In this document: in pieces, positions 1-13,100 of the stretch
Layout of the letters: every line of letters starts with the position of its first letter
Position numbering within the stretch: position 1 is the first letter of the stretch
Assembly: GCA_900088475.1 (NCBI GenBank)
Contig: FLMG01000013.1
Span: forward strand, 8,452-44,177
Direction of reading: 5' to 3'
DNA from: Hyphochytrium catenoides
Lineage: Eukaryota > Sar > Hyphochytriomycetes > Hyphochytriales > Hyphochytriaceae
Length of the DNA stretch: 35,726 bases
Program-made: the position numbers and the translations under genes
Notes under the pieces: model-generated
Seen by the model: the letters and a program-made list of their open reading frames with translations, nothing else
What the model was told of the DNA's origin: nothing
Databases searched by the model: none

Positions 1-1707
1 CATGCAAGCCTTCATTGCGCAATTCACTTGCAATGGCGCCACAATCAAGCGCGGAGCCAGCAGCAACTACAGCTTCGCCTTGATCGTCCATACGGCTGAC
101 CAGGACCATCGCCTCGTTCGCGCTGCAACCCGTTACTTTTCGCACTTTTTCAATGACCTGCATAAATATAAACAATGATATCAGCGCTAAGCTCTAGAGT
201 GCAATTTCTGTGGACCAGTCTAGGCGATTATGGGCATCACCTCATCAAACGTGTGAACCTCATCGTTAAAGAGGCGGACCACATAAGTATGCTCAGCCGA
301 TGACTCGAACGGGCAAATCTTATTCTGCCATGCCCTTAAATGCTCTTCTGCGGTCTTTAGGCGAGATTTGAGCTGTTGAACATAGTCGCCGACGATGTCA
401 TTGGAATTGTCCTCTTCTCCATAGGACATGTAGGACTCATCTGAGCTTGCGCTATTGAAGTCTTCGTCCAAGCGTTGCATTGTGTCTCTGCGGACAAGCT
501 GTCAGTGAGTCTTCTGATACAGTCCTTTATCAGCATGATGCCTGCTCCTACCTCACTCTTCCTCTAATGGCGAATTGTCCAAACTCTAGATCAACAATCG
601 GGACAGGCGGCGGAGGAAAGGGCACTCTACCAGCATTACCACGCTGCCCTTCCCTCCGGGGCTGATCAACTGCCTCTTCCCGTACTTCTTCGGTATGCCA
701 GCCTTCACCTTGGTCTGTCCCTTCACTAATGCCCTCTTCATGAGGTCTGTCAGTCTGAGAGCTGCGGCTGACCAGACTAGGTCTGCTTGGGCCTTTGCGA
801 CTGTACTTTTCTATAATTGTTCTACGATTGATAAACTCCTGCGGCGCTTCAGAGCGGACCTTCATAAAGCGATTGTACATATCTCGAACATCCTCTGTCA
901 TTTCTTCGAACATTTCCAGAGCAAGATGAGCCTCGTGGACGTACTGAACCGCAGTATCTATGACGGTAGGGGCGAAACAGAAGTCTGGAAGGCTTTGTAT
1001 TGCCTTCTCTCTATCCTCTCGGTTACTTCCCGGGTGCACCCAGCAGAAGCCCTTTGGATCCCAGGCCTATGATAGAGGTTAGTGTGAGCCAGATGTCGAG
1101 CGGCAAAGAGGTAACGGGCAAAAGACCAGATCATGGGTCAACACTAGGTACAGACCTCTGGATCGCCGCAGTCGCAATTGCCTCCCTCTACAGTCCGAAT
1201 AAATACAACCTCATGGCCCTCATGGTCACTGCATTGCATGCTTGTTAGTCGGGAGTGGGAACCATTCATGCTCCCATTTATTCCTGAGAGGACATACCTT
1301 CCCAAGTAACAGTCTCGGCACATCACACAGGTCTTATCTTTCCTGCAGCTCCGGCACGTGTACGCTATCTCATCTCTTGCAAAGACATGACCGCATACTC
1401 GGCGCTTCGTAGCGCAAAACGGGTCTCCCTTGCACCGTTTTCCATTGTCGTGAAGTAATGCGCAATCTTCTGAGACTTCTATGGATCTACCAGCACAGAT
1501 CAAATGCTGAAGCCAGCTGTTGATCCCAGTGGAGTCACTCCTCAGGAACACATAGTTGTTCAAGAAAGCTCGAATGAGATCATCACTATCAACAACTGGG
1601 GAAGCTTTCTTTCGACTCTGACGCAAGGCTGGAGCCGAGCTTACAGCTGCCTCCTCGCGGTCATAAGCTGTCAATGACTTGCCACGACTTGCCCCGGAAG
1701 TCTTCAT
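1..1707 (-). CDS. UBR1: UBR1-type N-recognin E3 ubiquitin ligase, 5' part (3' end beyond window)
   Basis: N-recognins bind destabilising N-terminal residues and ubiquitinate the protein (N-degron pathway, cytosol/nucleus). Proposed exons, in coding order: 1298-1707, 1156-1228, 552-1066, 241-487 and 1-157; all phases agree and give 467 codons before the left edge. The UBR box spans about residues 104-178: CGHVF, CRSC, CVMCRDCYLGS, DHEGHE and CDCGDPEAW appear in family order, and the metal-binding Cys/His pattern is complete only after removing the 69-nt intron (1229-1297) and the 89-nt intron (1067-1155). A ClpS-like N-domain follows at about 399-467 (VVRLFNDEVHTFDE, then VIEKV after the 83-nt intron 158-240). 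Between them lies an acidic Ser/Glu-rich linker. UBR box plus ClpS-like domain is the UBR1/UBR2 arrangement; the RING and autoinhibitory regions would lie to the left. The ATG at 1705-1707 starts about 100 residues before the UBR box, as is usual for the family; an extra 5' exon cannot be excluded. Confidence 0.9.
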
Positions 1708-2069
1708 CTATCTAGTTTCACGTGCCTCAGAGGCAACAGAAGGCCACGCTCTCGCGTACAGCTAGCGCAAATGTGTCCAGTCAGTTGAGGCCACAGTTGA
1801 GATTGAAGAGCAAACAGACTCGCTGGTGCTGTCTGTCTGAGTTCCTGAGAGAAAGTCTCACATGCCTTCATGCTCAACAACCATCGTGCATAGCGTCCCC
1901 TATACTGCCACCTCCAGACCTCTTCTCTTGTCTTAGCGAAGCTGCCGCCCTGGATACTTTAGCAGAACTCTAGGGCCTAGCGTTGCTCCCTCATGACATT
2001 GAGAATCATCACTTCTTCTCAAGAGAAGCACAAGGACTCCGTCTTCAGACTCTCAGAAATTGCGAATCT

Positions 2070-2099
2070 GCGCGAAAACTTCATGGTTGGCGCGCAAAA
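2070..2099. promoter_or_regulatory. Two adjacent E2F/DP-like sites
   Basis: GCGCGAAAA (2070-2078) and TTGGCGCGCAAAA (2087-2099) both resemble the E2F/DP consensus (TTTSGCGC and its complement) and are 8 nt apart. They lie about 360 nt upstream of the UBR1-type start. E2F control of this gene is inference; the motifs are seen directly. Confidence 0.3.
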
Positions 2100-2664
2100 C
2101 TGTAGTAATAATCGTTCAATACGACCAAGCTTCTGAGCGTTAAACTGTCTGTAGTAATATTCAATGCCAAGAGGCTGAAGAAGGTCTTTTATCTATAATA
2201 ACATCATCGGATGCTCAGAGATCATAAATAGATCTCAAAAAGGCTTGCAGTTAGTTACTACAACTCTAGTTATTGATCGAGAGCCGCTCCACTTTACACA
2301 GTAGATGTTGCCACAGATCCGATCGCCGACCTCTCTAGATATAAGGCGGAAGCTCGTTGACAGCAGCAACAGATAGATAGAGATGTGAGATCGATGGGGA
2401 GAAGTGAAGGTGGCTTGGCGCAGAGCTGGCGTCCTTTCCTAGGATGACAGGCTCTCTTGCTTTGCCTGCTTCCTGCGCAGTGGGCCTTATCTGCCTCAGG
2501 GACGAAACAGCCTTCGGGACAATCCGCGGTTAAATAGTCTCTCCTGTATCATCACCACAAACACCTGCGAGAAGCGCCGAGAGCAAGTTTGGTAGGAAAG
2601 GGAAGAGTTGGCTTAGACGGGCTAATAGCCGTACAGTCCAAACAGACGCAGAGTTTATGCCAAC

Positions 2665-2841
2665 ATGTCAGGCAAGGAGAAGGCATCGATTGCTAGCAAA
2701 GAGTATGCTTCGTCTTCGACTCACTCCTTTGATCCACTTCCCTTACCGCTAACTACTAGCTTATCGAAGGTTAAGTCCAGCGGACATCTGTCCCACTTAT
2801 GTTATTTCCTATATGTTCTTGATTACCTTAATATGCAGTAG
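2665..2841 (+). CDS. Doubtful small protein (58 codons unspliced, 39 if spliced)
   Basis: The ATG at 2665-2667 opens a frame beginning MSGKEKASIASK and ending at TAG 2839-2841. A plausible 57-nt intron (2703-2759, GTATGC...CTAACTACTAG) lies inside and is a multiple of three, so the frame stays open with or without splicing. I recognise no family. The main reasons to list it are the good splice signals and the lack of another gene here; it could equally be the first exon of something longer, or chance. Confidence 0.2.
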   Translation: MSGKEKASIASKEYASSSTHSFDPLPLPLTTSLSKVKSSGHLSHLCYFLYVLDYLNMQ

Positions 2842-3172
2842 TCGTCAATCGCACCGCGGTCACCTGAACGTTGCATTGATATTGAGCACTCCAGTCACCC
2901 TTGGCTGACCACTTTGTTAGCACCCCTTCCCTAGTGCATATCCTTTCTTTCCACAAAGTTCTCTTTCTCTTTCCTCGATTGTAACTCTCTAAGGTAGATG
3001 CTGGGTAGATGAATGCTTGCTTTCTCCAGTTCTTTTCCTCCATGCTTTTCTAATAGATAAAAGCGATTTACATAGCAACAGAGGAGACACCAATATCTAT
3101 CTACGAGCAGAACTTCTGCCCTAACGAGTCTAGTCTAACATTTTCTAGTCGTCCGGCCCAGGCATCAAACCA

Positions 3173-4152
3173 CTAAGTAGGGGAAGGCGGAGGCACTGCC
3201 CTGACAGCAACACCTTCATTCGTCTCCTTCATCTGCTCCAACTTGTCTAAGAGTAGACTTTGTCTCACTGCTCGGCCACCTTTGGTCAGGGGATTCACAA
3301 GCGGAGTCCTCTCCTTCTCCGGTGAGGATGCTGGAGAGGACTTGATCATTTTCTTCACTTCGGCCAGCTTCTTCTTCACAGCCATCTGAGCTTCTAAGAT
3401 CTTCATCTTGACCAGTGAGGTCTCTTCCACTTCCTGCTGGGGCGCTGACAGCCACCACATAATGAACTCCATTAGCTCAATACTGCCGCTGTTATCGCTG
3501 TCAATCTGTCGGAACCGGGACTTGGCCTACAGGGCGAGATGGGCGCCGTCAGTCTCTTTGCATATCTACGGTCCGCTGATACCTGCCCTTGATGCTTGTT
3601 ATGCCTGGGAATTGATCTACGACATAGCCTATCTTCCTACTCGCTTCTACAAGTTCCTCAAAACGCTCTATCGCTCTCCTCTCCGTTCCTTACACAGTCT
3701 CTCTCTCTCTCTCTTACTCGCGACTGGCTCTTGTGTAGAGCTTTAGTTGGATTTGAGATAGGCTTCCCGGGGAGTTTTGCGCCTCTCTCTCTCTCTCATA
3801 TCAAACCCGGCCAAGTATCTCCTTTACTGTGCATCTGCTTGTTTACCTGTTCAAGAGTCACAAGTTCTCCCAAATCGAAAAGTATCTGCTGGAACTCTTC
3901 GACACCAATGGAGCCACTGCCATCCTGGTCGAAGAGCTTAAAGGCAGCAGCCATTTGGTCCACCAGCCGCTGGGAAGCCACAAGGTAAGGGCGCATTTTC
4001 TGGGCTTCTGTGTCGCTTTGCAGCATCTGGGGCCACTCAGGAAGAGCAGAGAGAAGGAGCTCTTTTTGGGCACGAAGGCGAGCGAGGGAGAGGATCCTAC
4101 GATACTTTTCTAATCTGTGGACTCTGAGCGCCAATTGCAGGTGGTTCTGGAG
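3173..4152 (-). other. EF-hand pair at the C-terminus of the giant protein
   Basis: The exon 3847-4152 contains AFKLF followed by the loop DQDGSGSIGVEE (residues 3167-3178). The last exon, 3173-3526, contains the loop DSDNSGSIELME (3203-3214). Both have the Asp-x-Asp-x-Ser-x-Ser...Glu ligands at loop positions 1, 3, 5, 7 and 12, so both should bind calcium. The 320-nt intron between them (3527-3846) falls between the two hands. A Lys/Glu-rich helix and a Pro-rich tail follow to the stop at 3173-3175. Confidence 0.9.
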
Positions 4153-7100
4153 CTAGAGAGGAGAGAAAAAGAGTGCAGAGGATGCATTGAAAAAGGAGGA
4201 GAAAGAGAAGAAAAAGAGATTGCTGAGTTCCCTTCCCACAAGACGACATAACCAAGAACTCTCACCTTTATATTCTCAACCTCCTTCGGCTCATCATCCT
4301 CAAACTCTGGAGCCACCGCCTCAGCGATAGCAGGAGAGATGACTAGGTCGGGCGATGGGATCGCCAACTGTTCAATGCCATTCTTACGTATGACAGCCTT
4401 CAAAGCGCAGTGGAAGAGTAGGGAAGTGATATATCAGGTTAGAGAAGGTGTGCCTTCATCTCTTCTGTACTACGGCTCACGAGACACTTACCAGTCTATC
4501 AACAGCTCGTTGTGCGAGCGACCGCCACTCGGCTCCATTGCTGGGCAGCCGCTGGAGTCCCAGAGTAGTCCGTGCTGTTTCCATAGAGAGGTAATAGCGG
4601 AGGGGAAAGCCAATTATGGAGGAGTGGGCTTCAAAGAAGAGTAGACTGCTCTTGTTCGTTTCTATGTTGTCTGTCAGAGGTGGTGCAGCTTTCCGCCTTT
4701 TTAGTCTGTAGCCGCGGTAGAGGACATCCTCCACATCTTCTAACCTATGCAAAGAAAAGGTCATTCTCACTGTCACCCAGTAATATACTCCTGATAGTTT
4801 CCGATGTGTGGTAAGGATGTTGAGCGAGAGTGAGAGACCGCTCCCGTCTTGCCCACTCTTCCTCGCGTGCAGTGTCTCTCTCCCTTCCTCCGGCCGTAGT
4901 AAAGCTCTGTCCCTGCTTTTATCTTCGTCTTTCTTTGGTTCAGAAAGCAGTCTGATCCTCTCCATGAGACTAGACAGAGAAGATAAAGAGAGGTCTCTGC
5001 CGCTCTCTGGGCCACCAAAGAGGGAAAGCAAATCGCATCCCCGCAGCAGAAGTCCGTATATAACATCTCCTAGTCTGTCATGTCGCAAGCTCGTGATTTG
5101 AACGTCTGAATTCTTTCCTGCAGAGATTATTCTCTTGAGGTGAGGAGAAACAGTGTCCAAGCCTATTGATGCCTTGATTCTCTCCCTCATTAAGACTTTC
5201 CAGGACTTAGGCAACAGTTGCTTGTTTGATCCGCCGTCTTTGGTGAGAGAAATCCTTTGAGAGGAAAGAGAACTACTGTTTTTTGCCTGTGTCTCTTCCT
5301 CTCGCCTAATACCCTCCGGAGCCTGGAAAGTGACCAAAGAGCTGTCCGCTCCTCCCTTGGGCAGTGTAACGGCGGAGCTCTTTAGCTCTTGCTTGGGGCG
5401 AAGAGGGCGGGGGAGAGAGAGGGTCTGCAAAAATTCGCAAGCTCCCAAATGAAGATGTTTGGCTTCATATAGAGTCAATATCATTAGTGCCTGAGAGAGA
5501 GGAAGAAGACCCTGGAAGAGTTCGTCCTTTTCAACGTGCTCTCCGATCCTCCTCTTCTTCTGCTCGTCTCCAGTCATCCTTGCATCTATGCCCAGGCCTT
5601 CTTCTGCTTTTGCGGTATAGTCTAGCAGCATTGAGGCGAGAGCCTTAGGGGTCAGATTCAGAGTCGCGCTGAGGCAAGTTAGAGTAATGGTGGAAGTTTC
5701 GTCGTTCCCTTCTATCCCCGTCATTGCTCCCAAGAGGTGGTCAATGGTGGGACTCTGCTGCAATGTTAGAGGGAGAGGCCGCTGGAAGAAATGTCCATAA
5801 CGTTAGGGTGTGGGAGCACAATGGGATAGAGGCAGGACAACAGTACGGTCAGAGACGGGTTATGAGGCCTAGCCGAGGGCTGGGTTACTTGAGATCATAA
5901 AATCCTAAGTATACCAATAGCCGAACCCAAGACTGAGAAAGATGGACCAACCAGAGCAGAACTTTACCAGCCCCTGAGCTTCTAGCAGAGACACAAGAAC
6001 CCAAAAAAGGGACACCACAGAAGCCGAGAATGGAAATCTTTGCTAAGGTGGAAGGAGAATGCGCGAGCTTGGAAGGTAAAGAGACCTGGAAAAGCAAGAA
6101 GTGAAAGAGAGAAGATGCACAAAGGAGAGCATCCAGCACCTTGAGCATCAGAGCCCAGTTGACCTTCTCTGCTGTTCGAAGTAACGCCTCTTCCGCATCC
6201 CCTGCCTGCGGCAGGGATCCGGGAGGAAGTAGATGTCCCAGAGATAGAGTTGAAGGTAACGATGGAGCAGACAGGGAGACCATAGGGAAACAGAAAGCAA
6301 GGTGGCGTCGGAGGTACTGTCCTTGATAGTGGTGCAGCTGCAAGTGAGTAAACGCCAGTCTTCTTTTAGTAGCGGCTCTACTTTCTTCGTCTTCAGTCTC
6401 CATCCTCTTCCTTTCTTCACTCTCAAGCTGCACCCCGCTGATTTCCTCTTCCTGTCCTTTGCCGAGCCTGAGCGGACAGATTTTATGAGCTATGCCATGG
6501 TTAAGATGTCAGATAAAGACACAACACAGACCAAGTCGTAAGTAAGGAAAGAATATGGAAAGATAGCCCACCTCCTCGCAGTGATAATGTAGTCCCCTCG
6601 ATCCCTATAAAGTTGTAGGTGGAAGTCACACGCTGAAGACCCAATCCTCTGTGAAACTAGCGGAGTCAGAGGATCCACATGCTTTTCTTCAGAGAGATAG
6701 GCCGTAGAATAAGAATGAGAGCAAGACACAGGTTCATCCAGGGGGCAATTCCTCGCCCGCGCCGAAGGAGATTGAGAGATGTGGGGGCGCGAGCGGCCGC
6801 TGCAGTTACTCTTTAAATTGAGCTCAACAGTGAACTGGCAGTAGCGAGCCAAACTCTCCCCAATCGGCTTCATGGGCACCGGACACTTCCTGCCATATAT
6901 TGGAAAATGCTCAGCCAATTTTAATGGCAGAAGAACATTTTAGAGGCGATATCGGAGAAGGCAATGAAAAAGGAGTAATTATAGGCGGAGAAACGCCCGA
7001 GTAAACATGCTGCGAGAAGTGTTACATCGTGCCGTTGTGCAGCAGCATAAAGTTGGAGGCAAGGAGATTGTAAGACAGAGAGGGGAACACACGTGGGTTG

Positions 7101-10100
7101 GGGGTCTACCTTTCCTGCGTCACCCAGGCATTGAAACTTTTGATAGCCGCTCGGAGCTGCGAGACTTTGCCTGTCATAAGCTCCTCCACATCCTTCATCT
7201 CCTCTCTGTCGCCTATCCCCACCTCATCTTCCATGGGTGCTCCAGCTGGAGAGGCCACACCACCTGAATGTGCTCTAATGTTATGAGCCACATTCATTCT
7301 ACGTTGTCTGATCTGCAGGAACTCTATGATCTTTTCGTAGATCAGGTGCTGAGAGGTGCTGCGCAGAATATTGGGAGAATGGGAGAGAAAGATTTTCCTC
7401 GCAGCTAGCTTATCCACCTGTACAAAGTTGGAAGACAAAGCTGAGGTCACGGAAGAGACACTGGTGTACTGATAGGGCAGCAAAAAAAGTCGATACCAGT
7501 CTGGACTGCACCATCATTGGTGGGATGGAGAGGAAGAACAGGCCAATCGGAAGGGAACTGAAGAAGAAGACTAACATGGGAGAAAGTAGTTCAACAGTTG
7601 CATGTTTCAGAAGGCTAAGAGATAGGACAAAATTGGTACTGAAGGTAGCGTTAGATGCTTCCCTGGAAAGGGATAGAACGTACAGGGATCATAAAGCGGT
7701 CTCTGGTCTGTACGTTGAGACAAGCAAGGAGCAAGTCGCCTCGGCTATTCTTCTGCACCTCTAAAAGGAAGGACGAGCCGATCAACCTCCGGCAGCATCT
7801 CCAGACTGTTTTCCTTCTCTCCCCTCCTCTCTCACGCCCTCCGCCACCAATATGGAAGACAAGGCGAAGGCTATGCTTAGAGGAGGCGGCCAGAGAAGGA
7901 CGAAGCACTTTGGTCTTCAGCTCGTAGTGGCAGTCTGGCGCCACAAAGAGACCGCCGGGAGGAGAAATAACACCGTCCTCTAGATCCCTTTCTGTCCTTT
8001 CCTTGTCTAGCTCATTTCTGTACTGCTGCAATGACCGTAAACGCTCCATCTCGGGCTCATTGACAAAGTCTGAGAGACGTTTTGATCAATGAGAAATAGT
8101 GAAGGCGATAGCAGATTAATAGAAGCAAGTGGAGACTATAGTGGACAAAGGCCCACAAAGAAGATGTGAGGGATGAGGTAAGAAAAACGGAAGAACGCTT
8201 GCCCCTAAGCACAGCGAAAGAATTGGAGAGAAAGGAAACACACACAGAGAGAAAGAGAGAGGAGTTCCCCACCGAGCCGGTCCACAAGTCTGCGCAGGAT
8301 GTTTTCCGAGTAATTTCCACATTTCACGCAGGCCAGGAAGTATGTAATTGCCTCTGCTCCTCCTCCTCCCAGATCTCCTGCTAGCGCCTGCAAAATTGAG
8401 GCAAAGGGGACTAGAAGGGCGAATACTCTTCTTTCCCGTCGATGGTAGACCTCAAAGAGAAGGTCGCCCCAGTTCTCATAGGCGCTCACCAGGCAGTCCA
8501 TACTGGATATCTAAGAAATCAACATACATAGTGTTCCAGGCTTAGAGGACGGAAATCAGCAAGCTATAGAGGAGGACAGCATACGTGACCATACAGAGAG
8601 GTGAAGGTAACATGTGGTTGGGGGAAGTAAGGCCAGCACTATGCAAACCTTTCCTCAAGGAAGGAAAGAGAAGGCGACGAAACAGAGAGACAAAGGAGAG
8701 CGGGAATTGAGAGATATTGGTTGGGATTGGACCTTTCTCCCTTCATAGAACACTTTCAGGCCCTTCGCCCCACTCTTGCCCTTCTTCTTATCCTCCAGCC
8801 ACCACGACGATAGCAGACGAGACCGTAGAGTGAGCAGTGTATTAACATAAAAGAGGCGGCCTACAGAGAGAATGCCCGTGAAGGGAGAGATCAACGCAAT
8901 CCGCAGCAGCTCCTACATGGACATGGGAAGAAAACGGGCAAAAGAGTTAATCTTAGTGCAAGTAGGGCGCGCTTCGGAGGATCTCTTCTCCTTATACACC
9001 ATTCTCTATCTTTCTCTGCTCTTCATTCAACTGAGCGAGCGGTCATAAGTGCTTAAGAATTTCCATCTCTAAAGCTCCGTCCGACGTAGCTCGTCCTTTT
9101 CTCTCCATTTTCATGCCCTAGCACTGACCTTGGCAATGCCCTTTACCCTCTCCCTCTCCTTTTTCCTTCTCTCCTCTAACGTCCGCTGTGGAGGCACAGG
9201 GAGGAGGAGATCACCAGCGTCCCGCTCCCCCACGGCAGGATGGGTAAACATATACTCCACTGCCTCGTACGATACATGGACATACTCGTAGGAGGAAGAA
9301 TGAGGCTGATACCTGCGAGACATTCGTTAGTACCGAAGAGAGAGGGGTTTGTGAAAGTGAGAGAAGGTTAAGAAACAGAAAGGTAGAACGTGGAACCGGA
9401 GGACGACATGCGCGAAAAGGAGAGTCAGGAAGGTCAAGAAGGAGCCGACATGTGACCTCACGTAAAGCAGGAGTGAGATATGCTCAGTTATTCTGCAGGG
9501 AGATACTTAAGAGCTTCCCTCATATGAAGACTCTCTCTCTCTCTCTTTTTTTCCCCTTTCTCTTTCTCTCTTACCCCTCAATGACAAGATCATCGGCCTT
9601 AAGGGGGTCCACCAGGGCTGAGAGTAGGAAGTAAGCCGAAGGACGGCGCGGCATGTAAGGATGATCCACCTGGAAGACCTTCCGACCACACCGCAGCACA
9701 AAGTTGAACCCCTACCAACAGTTGAGAGAAAGAGAAGAACGTGGTGGAGCCACATTGAGACAATAGAACAATCGCAAATGATAAGACATGGGAAGAGGTG
9801 AGGGCCTCTTCCGGGCTTGAATGGAAGCTATATATCTATGTAGACAAGAGAACAACAACGCCACCAGCCGCCACCTTACAGCTGTTATTTGTGGCGTGAA
9901 GCCGCTTCTCGGCTCGTTCTCCCTCCACTTTTCTTCGCAGAACAGAAGCCGTCGCCGTGGAGGTTGGCGGACTGTCCACCGCAGGGTCAGCAGGGAAACT
10001 ATTTGCTGGAGAGCAGTTCTCTGCACCCTCTGAGCCAGGGACATCGCCGACCGTAAGCTGGAGAGCAAAATAAAAGAAGACCCCGGAGATAAGCTGCGAT

Positions 10101-13100
10101 GAGATGTGTGCATGTGGAAGAGATTCTCTCTGCAAGACAGGAAGAGGAAGAAGCCGGGAGAAGATAGAACACTACAAAAGGCAAATGATAAGCGGCACTC
10201 GTAGAGAGGGTAGAGAGTACGCCAGGCGGTGGTGAGGGCAGTGCAGGTGATGGGGACATCGCTTCTCTGCCTTCCTTCTCTCGTTCTCTCTTCTCTCTGA
10301 ACCTCTGTACTTACCTCTCTGCTTCCTTCCTCACCTCCCTGGCGTGTAGAGCCAGAAGTTTCATTTCATCTTCCAAGCCCTTCACCTCCACAGCCGCTGC
10401 GTCAGCGTTGAGCTTAGCTTGGAACCTAGCATTGGAGTGTTGATAAGAACGCAGAGAGGATTTATTATGAGAAGAAGCGCCAGGGATAGAGAGTGCCAGG
10501 TAGCGGACGTCAAGGGGAGGTAGGCGTCCATAATCAATAGCTCTCTTTCTATGAAGCTACCTCTGATAACGGGCTTCCTGCAGGTCGTCATAGAGTCGCC
10601 GCACGCGAAGGGTAGCTGCTCTCTTCTCTCTGATCAGTGTCCAGTTGTTAGCGTGCTCCAGAGGGTCCCAGGACTGCTGTAGCGAGGAAAGAGAGAGGTC
10701 GGAGTAGAGAGCAAGCTGTTCCTTTGAAAAGTTCAGCGCTTCCTTCACGAGCTTGAAGAGCTCGTCTTCTCTAGCCTTTGCGGCAGCAAGCTCTTGTTCT
10801 TCGTTATGATAGAAGAGAGACATATCTTCTGCCTTCTTTTCAAAAGAAGAGAAAGTCTCTCTGTCAAGGAAGAGACATAGAATATTAAGGGGAAGGGCCT
10901 TTACAAGTGAACTTTGAGGAGATAAAAAATCAGATACCTGGCGTTAGTCAGCTTTTCAGTCAGGTCTTTCTCTTGAGCCTCAAGGGATTGTGCCTTCGAT
11001 GAAGAGTCAGAGCTCCTGCTTCTCATAGAGGTCTCTTCCTCAATGTTAATGAGCCTCCGCTTGCTGCTTTTCTTCGTCCCTTCTGTCTCTCTCTCTCTCT
11101 GTCTGTCTGTCTGACTGTCTGTCTGTCTCTCTCTCTCTTCCCCCTCTCTGTCTGCCTTTACTTCGCTTACCCTGTTGTCCGCCGCTGTGAACATTCTCTC
11201 TATTTCTTGGCACTCGCGCAGCGGCTCAAAGGTCTTTCGGCTCTTCTTTCCGTCCAGCCACGGCAGCAAATTATCGTAGGGAAGAGGACGCAACCGCGCG
11301 CCAGAGAAGAGAAGAGAAAGATCCTCACGCAACACTCCAGGGGCAATTACTGCATGACATGAACGAGAAGATAAGAGAAAGAGCGCGACATGTGGAGAGG
11401 AGGCACTCTAGGCTAGAGGGAACATGCGAGAAGAGAAGAATGGACAAGTCATCTACTTCGAAACAAACCCTTTCAGCTCACCTTCTCTTCTCTCGGTCTC
11501 CAAAAGCCTTCTTCTCAGCTGCTTCTCGGTTAGCCGCAGCTCGAAGTGCTCACTGGTGACAGGAAAATAGGCGCGGAGAATGATGCTCTCTGACTTTCTT
11601 TCTTTCTGGCAAGAGCAGTGGCCATGGTCTACGTAGTACTAACATGAGGACGCGGGCAAAGAGTAGATGAGGTCGTGCTCTTAACAAATGGGTCTTCCCC
11701 TTTGAGCTGCATTGGGCGTCTCCCTCTCTCTCTCTCCTTCTCTCTTGCCCCCTCTCTCTCTGAGTCGCCGTCTCTCTGTTCTCTAATTTTGTTCTCTTTT
11801 CCTAAGCCCCACGTCAGTCTTTCCTAGCTCAGGTCTGCTCCTGAAGTCTGACCTCTGCCACGGCAACACCCAATCTTCCTTCTCTTGACAGTCGACGTAC
11901 CTGCTGACTGTTGGTGCGGTACCGCATTCGGGCTGCCTGCCTTCGGCATGAAAGACAAGAGTCTCCGACCACTGGCGCCTATGGAAGATAGAACACGTAG
12001 ATATAGGACAGTAGTTATAGTCGGGCAATATAAAGAGAGAGACAGAGAGAGAGAGACAGAGAGAGAGAGAGAGAAAGGAAAAATAAGCGATATATATATC
12101 GAAACTGCCCAGGGAGACTATCCAGAGGGTACTGACTGAGGCATACAAAGGCGGAACGACGGCGGAGAAACAAAATGGAAAAATACACGGGAAGAAGAGT
12201 TGCAGCGAGAGAGCAGCCAACCCTCTTTCCCCTAGGTACCTGCTGGTAGTCAATGTGTTCGGAGGAGTGAACAGTGACCAAACAATGGTCACCGTCTAGG
12301 CGCTGGGAGGAAAGAAAGCGCGGTTTCAGAAGACTCCGCACCGCCCGTGCAAGTCCTTGACTCTGAGCGGAAGAAACGGCCGCTTGAGCCGCCGCTGCAG
12401 TAGCGGTCTCGTAGAGAAGCTGGAAGGAGAGCAGCACGGGGTCAGCAAACGAAGAGAAACATGCAAACGTGACTGTGGTATAACGGGTGAACGTGGTCCG
12501 ACAGGAGTTAAGGCGCCCCCCTATAATTCTTGGATCTTTTTAGGTCTCTTGACGTATGTTTTCAGCTTCATCTGAACCTCTTAGCTCTGCCTCCTTAGCC
12601 AAACAAGCATTCGATTCGTTACCTGGCCCTATATTAACCTGTTCCTTTTTTCGTTCCCTTTCTCTCTCTCCGCGAACACTCCTTATCTCCCTTATCATCT
12701 AGCATTGTACACTCTGTCCGTCCAACTGCGTAGCTTACCCTCAGTGTCTTGACCCTTCTTAGGGCTTCGAATCTTCTCTTTGCCTCAAGTCTTCCCAACC
12801 TCCCTCTCAAGACTCTTTGAAGCAGGAAGAGAGCTCCTCGCTTCGCTTCTGTTCTTTGAATAAATATTTCAGCGTTTTGAATATCGAGTAGAAGGACATC
12901 TCCCTTGAGTTCTCTGCCTTGCTCCATCAGCTGAGCAATCCTTTCTGTGTCCACAATGACGAAGTCTTTGCGCATCTCGTGACGTAGAAGCTGACACGGA
13001 CACGGAGATAAGCAACAGAGAGACGGAGATTGAAGGAGCGAGAGAGAGAGACAGGGAGAGAAAGAGATATCAACGAGACGTCATCACTTAGAGGAAAGAG

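Larger units (their letters stand above)
1708..3172. other. Intergenic region between the UBR1-type gene and the giant gene
   Basis: About 1.46 kb upstream of the UBR1-type start and downstream of the giant gene's stop. No conserved protein is recognisable on either strand. It holds two E2F-like sequences (2070-2099) and a doubtful 58-codon ORF at 2665-2841. An open frame at 1722-1973 begins with GTG and looks like chance. Confidence 0.6.

Noticed and set aside
1722-1973. 83-codon ORF on +
   Set aside because: It starts with GTG, has no family motif and lies just upstream of the UBR1-type gene start on the other strand.
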